64,000 nucleotides of DNA. Origin: Dendrophyllia cribrosa. Its lineage: Eukaryota > Cnidaria > Anthozoa > Scleractinia > Dendrophylliidae. Shown here piece by piece: positions 36,301 to 50,800 of this stretch; the first letter of the stretch is position 1, and the number at the start of each line of letters is the position of its first letter. The stretch spans positions 24,117,770 to 24,181,769 of the forward strand of contig JAJLRJ010000006.1 of NCBI GenBank assembly GCA_024195265.1, given 5' to 3'. The position numbers and the translations under genes were made by a program. The notes beneath the pieces are model-generated. The model ran no database searches, had not been told where the DNA came from, and saw nothing but the letters and a program-made list of their open reading frames with translations.

Positions 36301-39300
36301 GGCTAACCGAGTGACTAATAAGTACTAATTTAGTATGTTGTCTATATGAACAATTCCCTCTCCCGGGAAAATGAGCCCTTTTGTCGCCTTAAATAAAAAA
36401 ACAACCAGCAAGTTCGAATTCCGTTATGGATAAATTAACAATTGATGTGTACTAGCAGGTTGCTTTAGCCCGGTCAGTTCTGTTATGATCGCAAAAAAAC
36501 GCACACAGAATTCCTACGCACCGTAACATTTGTCAAACAGTTTGCGCTCGTCCTCCTCGATCTGCTCCAGAACATTATCAGAGAGGCGCAGGGCTCGACC
36601 AAGCATCTTCCAGGATGGGCCCAGCTCAACAGCAATAAGGAGAAGATCATCGGATGAGGGTGCTCCCGGCTTCAGCGACAGGGATTGATCCAAAGCTCCT
36701 ACAGCTGGAACACTTGGTGTCACGACACCAGTAGTGTGAGGATCTAAAACTACAGACGATATTCAAAGCAACCATTACAAGTTATAGATTCACCAGGTAC
36801 CATTTTACACAATACACCGAAGATATAAAACGTCCCACATGGTAACAGTCATTTTACACATTGTTACAACCTCGAACAAACTATCGAGATTATTCTAAGT
36901 GATGTTTGAATTTGACTGTAATATTTCTTTCTCCCACCCCCCACCCCCATTTTGATGCTGTTTCAGACACAAAACGAAGAGAATTGAGGGAGGACAGGGG
37001 GAGTATATCTGTGATACAAATTGTGTATTAAGCAAAATGCAGATATAAAACGCGCACTTTTTGCGTTTCTCTCAACTACTTTTGATCAGGGTTGTAGCTT
37101 TCCACACACGAACCTTCCTCTGCCCATTCGTTTTGTACGATTCTTTTTAAACGTTGCTAAGCTATTTATGTATTTATTTTGTTCATTCATTCCATGCGAT
37201 TTTGTCAACAGGATATACTACTTTTCTTTCTCTCTGTGTTGTGCGAGCCTCCCTCCTCCCTTCTTCAAGTTGATAAAAAGGTAAAATGAATAACATGTAT
37301 TCTGAGACAAATCCAAGCGAATTAAATTGAGGATTCCTGACCTCCTTATGGATCGACTGATTGACATTTAGTTGTTTTATTAACCTTTTTTTCTAATTAA
37401 CTTATCTCAGATGAAAAACAGTTCCTGGTTTTCCAAATCCGCTAAAGAAAGTATGATGACGTGTAATGTATTTACCTTTTGGGGCCAACTGTTCCAACTT
37501 TGGTTCATCAATCTAAGATAAAAAGATAATTATCGCAGTTGAGTCAGTTGCACACACGTATTGTGACGACCTCAGGTTTAGAAAACTCTAATCCTTTAAG
37601 AGAGCCCAAGTTAAACGAAAAAATTCCAAATTGTGTTTGCACAATACTAAAAAACAAACAAGACTGCAGTAGAGTACAACTTAATAGTTTTCATTTGCAT
37701 GGTCACACATTAGGATTTCGCTCGCAATAAACATAACATAGAATGACTTCAGGTTTGACTAGTTTCTGACGGAGAGAGTTAAAAAGGTTGGAACTCTACC
37801 TCAGCTTTGTGAAACCATTTCTCCAACCCATGAACCTTAACTGTTTCATCGCAGAAGCTCTTTGGGCAAATCAGCTCTTCATTGGGAAGCATTCGGAGAA
37901 GATGCAGACAATCATCGTGAGTACAGCGCTCCGAGCTGTGCTTGGCACATTTCTCAGTGCTTTGCAAACAATATGTGCACGAAACACACAGTTCATATCG
38001 AACGTTACACAACCAGGATAAATCACTTGACAAGCTTTGTAAGGTTGCCTCGATGAAGTCGCGAACTTTGTCAGCCATGCTCGTTGAAGCAGCGGTAGAT
38101 GTACATGCAAGAGTCGAAGAAGGAGTTCTTCTTTTCAATATCACCTTGATGAATCTCTTTCTGCAAATAAGGATGAGGTCAAAAATGCCCTGCATGGCAA
38201 TGAAAAGCCTTGCGCCATTAAGGTACAACTGAGGAGATTGTTTGAGCCCCTGCTTGGAACACCACTCAATGCATTTGGATAAAAGCTGAGGAAAGAGTCC
38301 ATGGGGAACGAATCCATCAAGAAAGTGCACATATAGCGGGCATGGGTCATTTTCAGAGGGCTTTATTTCGCACAGACCTGATGGCGGTGATCTAAGCTGA
38401 CAGGGCACAAAGTATGTTTGTTCTTGCTTGCTCTCAGGAGACAAGCAAGAAAATTTGGCGATTAATCCATAGATCTCCATCATATCCAGAATGTCTTGCT
38501 TAACAAGGCCTTTCTGGATGAAATCTGTGAACACATGATCAACAAGAGCCATCCTAAGAATTCCGCTTTCCTCGAGCTCAAGCCAGCACTCTGAAAACAA
38601 AGGATTCTGAATAGAAGAAAACAAAAATTTCATGAGAACAATTTATGTGAAAAGCAAACATAACTAACCTGCAGTGTAAGCTTATTGGGGGGGGGGGGGG
38701 GGGGGACGAAAGGGTGCTGATTAAAACACGGATTGGGGCGGCCAAGGGAATAGAGGTCAAGTTGCACTCCTTCCAACGCCCGTCATTTTTGGAAATCAAA
38801 ATAATGGTTAAGCTAAACAATAAACGCATTTTAAAATTCAGTATTCGCCCACCAAAAACGCCTGCACTGCATGCTTAGGAACTTTAGTCTGCCAAGAGTC
38901 GCCCTTTTCCTCTCAGATATTTCCCTTTAGAAAACTAATAAACGTTTTATGAAGATAATGGCGATGTTAATGATAATTATGACTGTTGTGTTAAAGCACT
39001 CTATAACAACGACGAATAAACAATAAAGACGATGATGACTGATGACGACGACGATCTTGTAGCATCCATAAAATGGGCATATATGCCACTTACATGTTCG
39101 TAAAACAAAAACCCAACCTTTGATTGCTTCAACAGCAGGAATCACTTACCGCTTCGTCGAAAGGCCGCACGGTTATCAGTTGTTTGAATAGATCAATCAA
39201 CCATTGAGCCTGCAACACTACTGTACTGCCATGCTTAACAATCACACCAAGGTCGTGATAGAAATTCAACATTGCCGCCAATTCGTCCTCGTCGTTGATG

Positions 39301-41855
39301 TGGCAAACTTGTCTTGTCACAGTAAGGAGCTGATTTAGATCCATGTGGTAGGTTTCCTTTGCTACTAATGCTTCAACAACTTTCTCGAAGTTAAACCACC
39401 TACAAAAGAGAATGAATTACACATAACATTGGTGGTGTGATATGAACATCAATATGGCGGTGTTTGTGCATGTGTCACCGATACGAGTTCATCCTCGTTC
39501 CTTCACGTGATTTTACGTTTGTTCACGTGATACCGTTCCAAAATCTAAAACCAGTACCAGTCATATCGGTACGAGGTCATCCCGGCAGATGTACCGGATC
39601 GAGATTCTCATACCGGAACAAACACTCGAACCGTTATTGTATGAACGCAGTATAGTCACTTGTTTCATACTCCTGTTAACCTCCTACCACTATGTAAAAA
39701 GTTAATGCAAACGCATTAAAAAGTTTTCATTTCATACCGGTATGAAACTCTTACCGATATCATATAAACATCCCCGGTCCCAAGACTCGTCATTTCTTTT
39801 TTGCTGTAGAGGGAGATTAAAGCCCCCCCCTTTTTTAAAACAAAACCTTTTCAGTCAATATAAGAAACGCTACAAAAGCAAAATAGGTTCGGAACCTACT
39901 TCTTCATCGATTTGCGCACTCTTAAATAAGGTGTGTTTTCCTAACACACCTTGTGAGTTTTTTAACACATCAAGGTGTGTAGTTGTGACACACCTTTTCA
40001 CTGCTCTGTTCCACGGTTTAAGAAAACACACCATTGTGTGTAAAGAAACACAAAGGGTGTGTTATGAGTACACACCTTTGTGTTTAGTAATAACACACCT
40101 TAAACTAATGAGATGTAAATGTTCTTGAACTGGAGAAATCTGCCAGAGCTATCACAACACACCTTTAATGGCAACACACCTTTAAAGGGAGATTAAAGCC
40201 CCCCCTTTTTTTAAAACAAAACCTTTTCAGTCAATATAAGAAACGCTACAAAAGCAAAATAGGTTCGGAACCTACTTCTTCATCGATTTGCGTGTTACAC
40301 TGATAAATGCTGTAAGACAAATAGAGGTTTTGCACGGCAGCCATGTTGCATGGCAGGAACAATGAAAATGTTTTGCATTAGAAAGAACATTCTTTCCCAT
40401 AGGGAAAAGAATCTATTGTTCCTGCCATGCAACATGGCTGCCGTGCAAAACCTCTATAGCTAATATGGCAAAAGCTTTTGAGTTGACAACAATTTGAGTG
40501 AACTTTCATTCGAAAAATACGAAAAACAAAAACTAAAAAGAAGTAATACTCAATTGTCATAATTATTATTTATAGCGTCTAACCTCAGTGGTACCTCTTC
40601 CCCCATGTACGGCTCCTGTTCTAACACTTCCATTATTTTCTTCCGCAGTTTTTGAACCCCATCGTCTTTATGTGACTTGGTGTTATCAACAGCAAAGAAT
40701 GGCCTGATCACGTGTTTCTCGTACGTCTTGCCCGAAATGCTCTTCTGGATGCACTTCTCCATATTCTTGGTGGCTCCAGATGGCCGATCGGCATTCGTAC
40801 CCACAAAGAGCACTGGTGGACGTAGGTAGGGCGCATTCGATGCTTGCTCACCAAAGTCTCTACCAGCTTGATCCGCTTTGGAAATAATACTGTGCACAGA
40901 AACCAGCCAAGATAACAGATTATCTAAATTGGTCTCGTTGTTTGGGTTGTCTAGGCGAGTGTCGTGAATGCCTTGTCTGACGCAGGGTTCTGCTTGAGCA
41001 CTCAAACTCTTGCTGAGGTTATAGACCAGGATGTAAATTGCTCGCGCGGAAAGGAAGACAGAGTGCGATGCATAGTAAAGGTGTTGCCCTGCAAAATCCC
41101 ACAAGGTCAAAAGCACTTCTTTTGCTTTAATATCGTCTTCCAATTTGAGATTCTGCAAGTAACGAACAACCAATTCCGTAACATCCTCTGGCACAACTGC
41201 AGCGGTATGGATTTCTGGATCATCATCTGCTCCGGCGCTTTCAGGATCATTATCCTCGGGGGTGTCGGTTTCTTCGTTGCTTTCCTGGTTTGTGTCTGGT
41301 GATGTCTCCGTACTAGGACTGGGCAGGTTATTATGGAGTAGCTGCAACAATAAATAATTCAGCTAAGTTTGATCTTTTCTCGGATGAAAAAGGTGTGCTT
41401 TAGTTTGTAGTTTTTGCCTGTATGTATACCTCTTATAAACAGAGTTCTTGCTCAGTATTGTAAGGTACGGACCAATTTTCACCGCTCGGATGAAACAAAA
41501 TTCTTGATTGATACCCTTGGCATTTGAGAAGAAAAAAGTCACTATAGGCCTTTTCACCTCGTATTTTCGGTCACTGAACCGATACGATTTCTTGGTAAAT
41601 GGGTTTAGCGTCGTAGAATTAAGGGGTAGCATTGCTCTTTACTTTGATATTGTATTTAAAAAAAAATGGTTATCACTAATTCTGTCGTCCTTAAATTGTA
41701 CGACGCGATGTCCAATAACTAACTTGTCTACCAGTAACAAAAATCGAGATTGGAGAAACTCCGATAATCTTCCATGCTTAAAACGTCGGGGATATATTGT
41801 ATCAGCGATTGAAAGGCAAAACGTAAGGACAGAAAATGCCAATGACATTTTCATA

Positions 41856-41891
<36 letters not shown>

Positions 41892-44800
41892 TTTATTCAG
41901 GTATCAAATGTACAAATAGCAGTAATAAAACCACTAAGTAAGGACACAACAAAATAATTTAAATAAACTAATAAATCGCTAAATATTAATCTAAGAATAA
42001 TTTACATATAAAATATGTACAGATTCTAAACACACACTCACAAGTTCAATCACAAATTCAATCACAATCAATCAATCAAATTAAATTCAATCACAATCAC
42101 AAATTCAATCACAAATTCAATCTATAATTTAGTAACCCAATATCAATAGCATAACAATATAATATTGCACCAGAGCAGCCCAAATTAGAAAACAGCGAGA
42201 ATCTCAGAACAGTGTTAAAAAGACGAGTTTACTGATCTATTTGGGGATAGAATTAGCTTTATTGACAATTTTATACTACCTCCTCCAAGGGAGGGGAATC
42301 CGCGTTAGAAACGTTATCCTGGTCTGCTGTTTCGTTCAAATCTCTGGCGATCAACCTTGCTATGTCTTCGACAAACTGGGATACATCAAGCTTCTTCGCT
42401 TCTGTGGGCTCCCAGTTCTTAACTTGGTCAACTTCAAGTTTACATTTGGATGGGTCAACTTCCACTCCTATCGTACTTTCTTCTTCAGGATCAAACGGCA
42501 TGCCAAGAAGAGATTTCTTCAGGCTTGTTTTGCCTGCACGGTCCTGACCAAGAATCATGACGCGCCCGCGGTAAACTTTCACTCTTCCTTTCTGCAAAGC
42601 CCTTTGAAAAGCACGCTCAGCTCTTGGGCCTCGGGCACGGATCTCAGATGGTATTGATGAATCTGAAAATTCAAAACGCTTTTATCAAAGCATGGTTTTG
42701 ACTAGCGATGCAATCAAAAGCATAAGCGCTACTATAACAAACCTTGTGTTATCATGAAAAAGGATCCGACATAAACTCATTTTTAACTCGTGAATACGCG
42801 AAGCGTTGAGCGGGTTGTAGCATTTGGGTACAAATTTCACTCGATCGCTCGCTCGGTCGGCTGTAAACATTGAACCCGCAAAATTTAATAGTCACCTGTC
42901 TTACCCATGAGGGCGGCAATGGAAGGAGGGGCGGGGAGTTAGGCGCATTGGGTGGGGGTTCGGTGGAGCAAAACGTCTAAGATAGGGGAGGGGTTAGGAT
43001 CGGTGGACATTGAGCCCGCGATATGTAATGGTCACCTGCCTTACACATAGGGTAAGCGTCGGAGGGAGGGTAAGGTGGGGAGTTCAACACAGGGGATGGG
43101 GGAAATCTTATGGTGCGATCATTTAAATGAAACCTCTTCTGCATGCAGTACTTTTACATGGAACCATTTGTTTTTCAATATTTTACAAAATGAAATTTGT
43201 GTTTTTATCTCGTGAATACCAGAAGCGTTGAACAAGATTTAGTATACGGGGCGGATATGCAAATTAGTTGCTCCTTCCTTCCTTCCCTCCATCCATCCTT
43301 CCATCGGTAATTCAGCCCGCGTGGCCTTTTATGGGTCTTACTTCGTGTACCGCACAGATGACGTAAAACAATAGGAAACATTGTTTTCGGTCATTGTTTT
43401 TGGGTAAAAGAATTTTGATGAAACATTGTTTCCTTTTGTTTTACGTCATTTGTGTCCTCTACACGAGGTAAGAGCCCCTTTTATCCGTTCCAAAATGGAC
43501 ATTATTAACGCGATGTACTGATGTTTCGCGTTTGGATCTCCTTTGATGGAAAATTAAAACCGATTTAAGGACTATAAATGGATTTTTCGACATAACATTC
43601 GCGTTACAAATATCTTGTTATTCTGCACAAAGTAAGAGATCGTTTGGCCTTTTTACGGCGAGAAGCTTTTACCTATAGGTGGTTTGCAATCAATCTCTAG
43701 AGACATAGATAACAATAGTGAAACGAACAAATGCTGGTGGACGAACAAAAGGAGCTAATGAGAGAACTGTTGTTTATGTCCACCAGCATGGCGGCGATGA
43801 CGTAACATGAAAACCACCTATATTGCGAACAATATGGCGCATTTCGTCGCATTAACTAAACTGAAAAGTCTGCGTTTTAAGCTTTAAAAGGAGTAAAATT
43901 GTCCACGTTAGAATCTGAAGCCTCATATCGTCCCTTTGAAAACCTATTTAAAAATTTTGCACCAGATATGACAATCTAAAATACACCTAGTTTACCTCCC
44001 TGCCGTGTCATCTCATGAAATTCCATATCCACGCTGAATTCTTGGACACAGAAGTGTTTGTTTCCACGCTTCCGAAGGCTTCCCAAGCAAACACGAATGC
44101 AAAAATATATTTATGGTAATTTTGATAATTTTGTCAACACTTCATGCAGAAAGAACAATGCGTTGCAAAGTAGTGTATTTTACCAGACAGGGCTTTGCAC
44201 GTGCAATTATTGATGCAGAAACATTACGGAGCCTGTTCGTGAATATTTCGCACATTTTCGGTATCAGCCGACGTACTTTGTGCATACTCTTTTCATAAAT
44301 GCATACTGATGAGCGTAACCTGTTCCCCGCGACCTTAATGGGATGGTTTAACGGTTCGGCGTATGTGCACAGATTAAAATGCTTTATTCGCTTCCTTACC
44401 AATTTTATCGGATAAAAAACCACTCACATTTACTTCAATAATCACATACTATAATTAGTCCAAATAAAGCGAAGGATGACCAAAATTCACAGACAATTTT
44501 AACGGATTACACCGACAAAGTCAACACTGAATAAAACCTTTGACCCGAAGGATTTATTCTAAGCTCTGGTGGTTTTCATGGCGCACATGGGTATGTATAA
44601 TCATCTATTCAATCAGCTGACTGACCGCGACATTTTCACGGGCAAATTTCCCGCCAGATTGGTCTAAACAATGAAATTAAATGGGTTACGTCATAGCTTG
44701 CACATGCGCCGAACCGTGAAACCCTCCCTTCAAATGATTATCAAAAGCTTGAAACTTACAAAACATAACAAAACATCAAGAACAACTAAAATTAACCTCA

Positions 44801-47800
44801 CGTTGTTTCGTATTCACGAGATGGCTCTTAGAGCCCTTTGATTCATGAAATTTGATTTTTGGCACTCTTGGGAGTTAAAGGGTTAAAGTCAGTTTGAACT
44901 GGTGATACCGCCTTGAGAAAAATAAGAGCAAAGATCGCCCATGAATAACGTACCGTTCGTTATGTCATAGTCTAACACTTCCTCCACATGTTCACTTCTG
45001 AAAAATCCAACTTCCCTGCTATGTGTTTCACCTAACCACACAGTTTTGTCCTCTCTGGTACATATCAAAAAGCATACATATCAAAAGCTATAAAATGTTT
45101 CCCAAACGAATTAATAATAATGAAAATCCTACAAAGCATGACGGAGTTCTGGAAACCCGGTCGTAAATAAGCATTTTAAAATCAGACAGTTCCAACACCT
45201 CAAATTTCCTCCATAGAATACCTCTGCCACGCGTCATTAGAGATATTTACGATCACGTTTACGGCAAACGGCGAACACGAGCTTGCTGTTTGGGATCTGC
45301 CGTAAAACACGTGCAAACTGTTGCATAAGCTTTTCGTGATCTTGGAAGGGGGGGTGGGGGGGGGGGGGGGGGCTTAATAGACGATTTACGGTAGATACAC
45401 GATCTTCTAGTGCATTAACTAAAGTAAGTGTTACCGGTAAAGAGTGGTCTGTTAAGATTTTTAGACGTGTCAGAGATTTATTTCGTGTAAATTCTAAAGC
45501 CTCTCGGTGTAATAATTTTACCACCACTTTGCTTCTTTCTTACTTTTTCCCTGTATTTGTGTGTAAATAAAGCGAAGGATTACGTTGTTTACGTACATGG
45601 AAACAGCCTTCCTGGCGTTGAAAACGGCAGATGCCAAACGTAAAAAAATGGCGGCAAAATCATGATCACGTTGATACTTTTTGCCCTTTTGCATTTGCCG
45701 TAAACACGATATTAAATCTCTCTATTTCTGTCAATTCTATTCTCGGTGTTGGAAATCCTGTGTCAATTCGAGAGAGTGGACGATTCGAATTTGCAGTTAA
45801 AGGTATACAAGAAAACAACAGGTATTCTATGTGGCCCTATAACAGAAACACCCAAAGAATGGTTTCGGTAGAAAACTTTTCTCAAGGCCTTAGTCATCTT
45901 AAAACTTCGTAATAAATTAGATTTACAACAGGAGTTTTCTTAATTAAGATGTCGCCTCAACCTTTCGTACCATCGGAGACTTCAACGCCTTTTGTTTTCA
46001 GAGGGATAAACAAATGTCGTTTTGGGTATGAAATAAGGTCAACTAGGATTATGGGTACAAAAAAAGGTCAACTAGGATTATGGGTACGAAATAAGGTCAA
46101 CTAGGATTATGGGTACGAAATAAGGTCAACTAGGATTATGGGTACGAAATAATGTCAACTAGGATTATGGGTACGAAATAAGGTCAACTAGGATTATGGG
46201 TACGAAACAAGGTCAGCCAGGATTATGGATACGAAATAAGGTCAACTGGGATTATGGATACGAAATAAGGTCAACTAGGATTATGGGTACGAAATAAGGT
46301 CAACTAGGATTTTCGGAAAGTTGAAAGCAGCTAGCTACTTCGGGGGATAAGATTCCTTTCCCTAAAATGTTCTGCCGCTAAAATATTCAGCTAAAAGAAA
46401 CAAAAAGATCAAACAGTATTCGCTTTCACGTAGTTTTCTTTTAAGGCACTAAAATGACGTGGAAAAGCAGAATATCGTCATTCCAAGCGTCTTCCTCCTT
46501 GGGGGTCCCTGGTATAAGAGTGCTGTGGTTCATTTATAGTGACTTTTAGTTTACCTGTGTCGGTCCTTGGAAATGAGCGTTATCAATTCTCCATTCTTAC
46601 AGCTGATAAAACCTGTTGATTCACCATTGAAGCTGCTTGTAACTTTGACTTTCAAATGATTTTCCTTAAAAATAAACAAGGATGATGGATAAAAAAAGTA
46701 CGGTGACAAGTGGATATATTATTTCACGAGGTGAATGCAATGACATAATCCTATCATATCTGTCATGTATGCTATCACATTTTCCCCTTTAAACGTATCT
46801 CGGGCACCCTATAGTTAAAAGAGATAAGACAAGAACTTATTACAGCTGTTTACAATAACACGCGACCCACCGTTCTCATAACAGGCGGAAAAAGTTGAGT
46901 TTTGGCGGACGTCAATCAAAGAAAAGCCGTTAAAATTATTTTGGATTCTGACAGGATTTCAAGCAAACAGAGTTAAAAGATCGACAATATTACCAGCTAA
47001 GAGAAGGTAAAACGTAATTCACTACCAAGCCAGTTTAATAAAAAAGAGCTGCCGTTTGCAGAAACCGTATTTTTAAAACGAAACTTTCAAATTTCACTGC
47101 ACGTGATAATTTGCAACTCAGTGATGCATGATGAATGGTAGGCGGATCACTATCATAAAGCTGCCGCTACACGCAGTGCCAATTTTATATCAAGTTAAAT
47201 CAAATCTTCTCTTTAAAACTATAATTGACTTCGAATTTGGTTGTTACTATTTCTTTTTGGTAAAATTGTTCAAAATCCAGACGGAATATAAAAACCAATG
47301 TTAACAGATTTTCTTTAATTGACGTCCACCAAACTCAAGTTTGACCTTCTGGAATGAAGTGCGATGGGTCGCGTGTTAATGGTAACCGCTGTAAGTCTGA
47401 TGGTGAATTTAATATTTAATTTTTTACTATTTTTTACCGTTTCTTTTTTTTACTTACCTTTCCCACAAGAGATTGCCTGATCTCAGAGAAAGAAGCTGGT
47501 CTTTCTTCAGGGTTGTCTCGCAAGCAACGATCAAATACGTTACAAAAGTGGGAGGGACACAAATAATCCTGCACTTTTCGAGGGTTTCTTGATGATTCCT
47601 AAAGCGTATGGCAATAGAAGGATAAATAGACAACAACAACAATTAACAACAAAGCTAACGATGAGGTAATGACACAGTTTACATGCAAAATGTGCAACAA
47701 TTTTCGTGAAATAAAGAGGAATGTTTCTTTAGGATGAAACAAAAAGGAAAAGGTAAAAAAAGTCTACATTATTCTCTACTTAAGGCTAGTATAACTTGAA

Positions 47801-50800
47801 AACTGCCTTCAATGTGGTCCGGGTTCGATTCCCGTCCCCGGCGTCATATGTGGGTTGAGTTTGTTGTTGGTTCTCTCCTTGCTCCGAGAGGTTTTTCTCC
47901 GGGTACTCCAGTTTTTCCCTCTCCTCAAAAACCAACACTTCCAAATTCCAATTCGATCTGGAATCCGAGGGCCACAGGTTTGTTAGTCTTATGACTATTT
48001 AGTTTCGCCCTCGTTAAATAGAGACGATTTTTTTTTCTTAACAACATAACGCCCTATGTTAGCTGCATAAATCACAGTTTATTCAATGTACCATAACATT
48101 CTTAGCTTCTTCAAATCCAGGTGCTCTATTCTGGTAACTGGCAAATGCGCCAGAAAACAACTTCGCAAATCCATAAATCACATCTTCGCGATTCACATAA
48201 TGAAACCCTAATTCGCGTTTCCTGCAAGACAAATAACGCAAACTGGATTTGAGATAACGAACGTTCACGTTAATGAAGGGGACGCTGTATTTGGTTCCAG
48301 TTGAGTTGTTGAACGTTTAAGTTTTTGTGATGAAGGTATCGATAAAAGGGAAACAGTTGTGTTGGTCCGAGTTCTAAAGAAGTTTTAGTTACTAGGGTTT
48401 GGAGTTACGAGGATTTACTGTCCATCCAATCAACTGAATTCGCTGTAATGTATCATTTAAACACGAAAGCGAACTAAAAAAGAGGCTAATTGCTTTATCC
48501 ACATTCGGGTTACCGGTAACAGCACCTGATTGATGTTTCATGTTTGCACGTGAAAGTTTAAACTTCTCCACGACTATTGTGAATTTCTATTTTTTTTTTT
48601 GCTCATAGGTGCTGTTACACGTAACCATTTTTTCGTGCAACTTGTCGCGCAAAATTAAGAAATGGTGAACATGCAGCGTGCATACATCGAGTTATGGATA
48701 CATGCAGGAGGTTGCTAAGCACGAAAGAAGCGTAAGAGTCAGTCAAGGCGATAGCCGGAGCGACTCTAGCTTCTTCAGTGCTTAGCAAACCTCCCAAGTG
48801 CATTTATAACTCGATGTACGCACAGCTGCGACGTTCACTATTTCTTTTATAACATATCTGATTATTAAGATATATCAAAATTGCCGGCAAAACAAGCTGC
48901 GTGGCGTATATGTGTAGCTGACTGACTTGGTGCATTAGAGAACATTTTTATCGCTTAGAATAAGCCAAATTGTCCCTATTAAGGAGAAGTTAACTTTTTA
49001 TAAGATATAATCGGAACGGGAAAAACTGTCCGTTGTCCGTATTAAGCGGGTTAATTTGACAAAAATTGTATTGGGGTTTGGACGGGGCCAAAACAACTGT
49101 TCGTAATAACGGGGTGTCCGTATTAAGCGGGTGTCCGTAAAGCGGGGTTCGACTGTACACCGTTGCGTTTAAAGGTTTACAGTACAGTCCAAAGTTAGGA
49201 ATAAAACTACTTTACCATGCTTAATGCTTATTACTACAATTTTGTTGTTGTGATAGTTCTGAAACTTTGTTAATACATCAAAGGAATTTCTTATGATTAG
49301 ATGACGATTTCATTTATACTCGCTTTTGAAAGTTTTGAAAATCAAGACCTGGTATTCGCTTCTCCAGAAACTTGAGGAGACCGAGCACTATCGTTTAACA
49401 GTGCAACTTTTGAGACCGTTTGGATAACCAATATGAGCTATGATTGGTTAATCGCTGCCTTTGGAAACCATCAACCTATCGTAACTTACGCTGGTTACCC
49501 AAACGATTTCAGAAAGCCAAGTGCCGAAAGCTGTGTGCAGTCACCCTGACGTTTCTGGAGTAGCAAAATTCTGACACCAAAAACACATTACCAACTTTTC
49601 AACATCAATTTACTATAACACATGAAATTATAATAAAGTTAAGATGGAAATACTACAGTTAAAAAGGTCCTCAGCAAGTACCACACACCGGTCTTTTTAT
49701 ATAAATAGATGAATAAAAACACTAACTTTTTAACGTCGCCCTCAAACTGACAAAAGCCAATACCAGTGAGCTTCATCTGGTGAAACAAATAAAACATAAT
49801 ATGATTGAATTAAATTAAGAGTTGTAACAATCGTAGAAACTAAACAATAGGCCATTTGCACGATGACGTCATATGACTACAACTACCAAAATCCTTCAGC
49901 TTTTTGTTTTGTAGTGCAAATAAGGGCTATTGTTATTTAAACCGCACTGGGATTACAAAAATTTAAATAAGAAAGGAAAAACGAAATGAATTCTGGTAGA
50001 AGGACGCCATCGTGCAAATGGCCTATTAACATACTGGTACTCGTTTCGAGCATGTAAAACTAACTTTGAAAATAGAAAATCATAAACGTGACGGTGGTTT
50101 AAAACGCCGAAAATAATTAGTATAAATTTTGGCGATTTTTTTCCCTTCATTTTCTCTGTATTGAATGATCATTTGATCGCAGAATCCGGATTTAGATTGG
50201 TTAAAAGGAACGCAGTTCTAATAAGAGGTAACATAATAAACATGAGCGAGCGTGTTTCACATCGGAACTTCTATCACCCAAAATCAGACTTGAAAAAACG
50301 ACGCGTGGCGGAGATTTTTTGCACGAAATTCAAGGTGCAGAAAATCCTGATGAAACACTCTGAGGTGTTTGATGAATCTTCTCAAACTGAGCATTGAAAC
50401 GAAGGAATAAAATCGTCAAATTCTATGCTAATCAAGGCTGGATTTTCAAATCATCGCCACGCTTATAAATTTCTTTGTTCAACCTTAATTAATCTACATG
50501 AATTATTAATGAGTTCAAGAAGTATCCATGTTACATAAGTATGCCATTTTTATTTCGTGAATTCTCTATTTTCGAATTGCCCATAATACACTTTGTTTGT
50601 CCCCCAAATTTTGCATAAACAATTGTTTTGAAATGCTCTTGGGAATATGCAGTCCTCCCAAGAGCATTTACAAACAATAGTTTCAGCAAAATTTGGGGTA
50701 CAAACAAAGTGTATTATGGGCAAATCGAAAATAGAGAATACACGAAGCGTTAAACGAGATATGCAAATTTTTACTCCTTCCATCAGCTGTAAACTTTTAT

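Noticed and set aside
41508..41957. 149-codon frame with a poly-Asn run
   Set aside because: Produced by the (AAT)n microsatellite, with no family features.
42241..42657. 138-codon plus-strand frame
   Set aside because: Antisense shadow of the ROC P-loop exon.
46017..46312. CRISPR-like regular repeat
   Set aside because: Contiguous minisatellite without spacers, in a eukaryotic intron.
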